In this document: one piece after another, positions 6,333 to 7,402 of the stretch
Numbering within the stretch: the stretch's first letter is position 1
Layout of the letters: each line of letters opens with the position of its first letter
Source of the DNA: an uncultured Lachnospiraceae bacterium
Lineage (GTDB): Bacteria > Bacillota_A > Clostridia > Lachnospirales > Lachnospiraceae
Direction of reading: 5' to 3'
Length of the DNA stretch: 7,402 bases
Assembly (NCBI GenBank): GCA_947177885.1
Contig: CAMWWF010000132.1
Coordinates: forward strand, 1 to 7,402
Position numbers and translations under genes: made by a program
The notes under the pieces: generated by a model
Seen by the model: only the letters and a program-made list of their open reading frames with translations
The model's database searches: none
What the model was told of the DNA's origin: nothing

Positions 6333-7402
6333 GAGGATGATTAAGATAAGCCTGGGGATCATCAGAACAGCGGGAGCAGCGATGATGCTGCTCCTTGTCA
6401 TATGTGCGTTGGCGGACACCTGGTATATGCTGCCCGGCGGGGAGGAGATCCTGTTTCACAAGCGGGACAGTGTGGCGGCAAATCTCCTGGCGGCAGTGTT
6501 CTGCTGTATCCTCTTTGGGGGCCTGATCCGGCTGGAACGGCGGATCAGCGATAAGATCCGTCGGATACTTTCGGAGGGGATCGCCGTGCTGATATCGGTA
6601 TGGGCTTTTGCGGTGAGCATCTGGTGGATCTTCTCGGGCGAGAGGCTGCCCACGGGAGATCAGGCTTTTATTTACGGTGGGGCTTCTTATTTTTGTATGG
6701 GTGATTTTTCTTTTCTGAAGCAGGGAGGCTACTGTCATATTTATCCCTACCAGCTGGGACTGATCTCCCTGACAGAATTGCTGTATCATGTGACGGAGCC
6801 CTTTCAGTACCGTCCGCTGCAGGTGATCAATGCGCTGGCGGTCACGGGGATCGTCTATACGGGATACCGGCTGGTGAAAGAGTGGGGCGGCGGCTTCTGT
6901 ACGGAAGTACTGTACTGCCTGATGGCGGGGCTCTGTTTCCCGCTGTTTTTCTACACGCCCTGGGTATACGGGGATATTTTGAGCATATTTCTTGCGTTTC
7001 TGGGATTCTTCTTTCTGTGCCGCTATGGCAGGAAGGGAAGAGCAGGGCATCTGGCGGGAATGGTTCTGACGCTGACACTGGCGCAGCTGGTGCGTCAGAG
7101 CACTACGATCATCTATGTGGCGCTGGCGCTGGTGGCACTGGTGCATTTTATCGGAAAGCGGGATAAAAGGCTTCCGGTGGCGGCTGCGTTATCCGTTGTG
7201 CTGTCCCTGGCGCTCTTTGCCGGGATATACAGGATATATGAGGCGCGCTCGGGAGAAGAGCGGTCAAAGGGAATTCCCACTGTAGTCACGCTTGCCATGG
7301 GAATGCAGGAGAGCAGGCAGGGGTGCGGCTGGGATAATAATTATCAGAAAGACGTATATAATGCGTCGGGATTTGATTATGATAAAATGCGGGAAACGGG
7401 GA
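6325..7402 (+). CDS. polytopic membrane protein, GT-C glycosyltransferase-like, 3' truncated by window
   Basis: The frame stays open from ATG 6325 to the window end (359 codons, no stop), so the C-terminus is missing. Hydrophobic segments are visible at about residues 10-30, 50-67, 84-104, 168-185, 195-213, 216-235, 242-256, 262-280 and 285-305, with charged loops such as RLERRISDKIRR (69-80) between them. After the third segment comes a loop with GDQ (111-113), GDFSF (126-130) and GGYCHIYPYQLG (134-145). This resembles the first outer loop of GT-C enzymes using polyprenyl-phosphate sugars, where an acidic residue is catalytic; D112 is my candidate. A later AMGMQES and GCGWDNNYQKDVYNASGFDYDK stretch also recalls Firmicutes GT39-like membrane proteins. 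The start overlaps the kinase gene by 8 bases. Membrane location is secure, the enzyme class is a family-resemblance inference, and the substrate is unknown. Confidence 0.82.
   Translation, partial: MYKRMIKISLGIIRTAGAAMMLLLVICALADTWYMLPGGEEILFHKRDSVAANLLAAVFCCILFGGLIRLERRISDKIRRILSEGIAVLISVWAFAVSIWWIFSGERLPTGDQAFIYGGASYFCMGDFSFLKQGGYCHIYPYQLGLISLTELLYHVTEPFQYRPLQVINALAVTGIVYTGYRLVKEWGGGFCTEVLYCLMAGLCFPLFFYTPWVYGDILSIFLAFLGFFFLCRYGRKGRAGHLAGMVLTLTLAQLVRQSTTIIYVALALVALVHFIGKRDKRLPVAAALSVVLSLALFAGIYRIYEARSGEERSKGIPTVVTLAMGMQESRQGCGWDNNYQKDVYNASGFDYDKMRETG

Noticed and set aside
6322..7146. 274-codon minus-strand open frame at the window end
   Set aside because: Opposite a forward frame with clear membrane segments and a good ribosome site. 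The reverse frame is rich in Q, R, H and P without domains.

Overview
The window is a compact, single-strand (+) stretch of chromosome. It most likely comes from a Clostridia member, probably Lachnospiraceae. That placement is inferred from three things: the gene order dgt-like / dnaG / rpoD (sigA) / trmK, the protein signatures, and moderately GC-rich, purine-rich coding strands with AGGAGG-like ribosome sites. No tRNA, rRNA, CRISPR array, insertion sequence, attachment site or convincing intrinsic terminator was seen. The longest gap between genes is about 45 bases, so no region over 300 bases lacks a gene.

Layout. Bases 1-669 hold the 3' two-thirds of an HD-domain dGTP triphosphohydrolase, cut by the window edge. 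DNA primase (dnaG, 681-2453) follows after 11 bases. After a further 45 bases comes the housekeeping sigma factor rpoD/sigA (2499-3608). The rpoD stop overlaps the start of trmK (3608-4636), the tRNA adenine-22 N1-methyltransferase. After 40 bases comes a three-part nucleoside (uridine) kinase (4677-6332), with a TGS domain, a degenerate threonyl-tRNA-synthetase-type domain and a P-loop kinase domain. Its last 8 bases overlap a polytopic membrane protein (6325 to the window end, 3' truncated) that resembles GT-C type glycosyltransferases.

How the genes fit together. This is the Gram-positive form of the macromolecular synthesis operon: nucleotide pool control (dGTPase), replication priming (DnaG), transcription initiation (SigA) and tRNA modification (TrmK), followed by nucleoside salvage. 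The tight spacing and overlaps suggest co-transcription and translational coupling through at least trmK. The membrane protein may begin an unrelated cell-envelope module that is coupled to the kinase only by the overlap.

The most unusual features are: (1) a hydrophilic N-terminal extension of about 80 residues on TrmK built from a 12-residue (36-base) repeat, with two copies nearly identical in DNA and all their differences amino-acid changing; (2) the synthetase-like domain of the kinase, in which all four positions of the threonyl-tRNA editing/zinc site are substituted; (3) the lack of the nif3-type gene that often follows trmK. I do not see a wholly new multi-gene system here.
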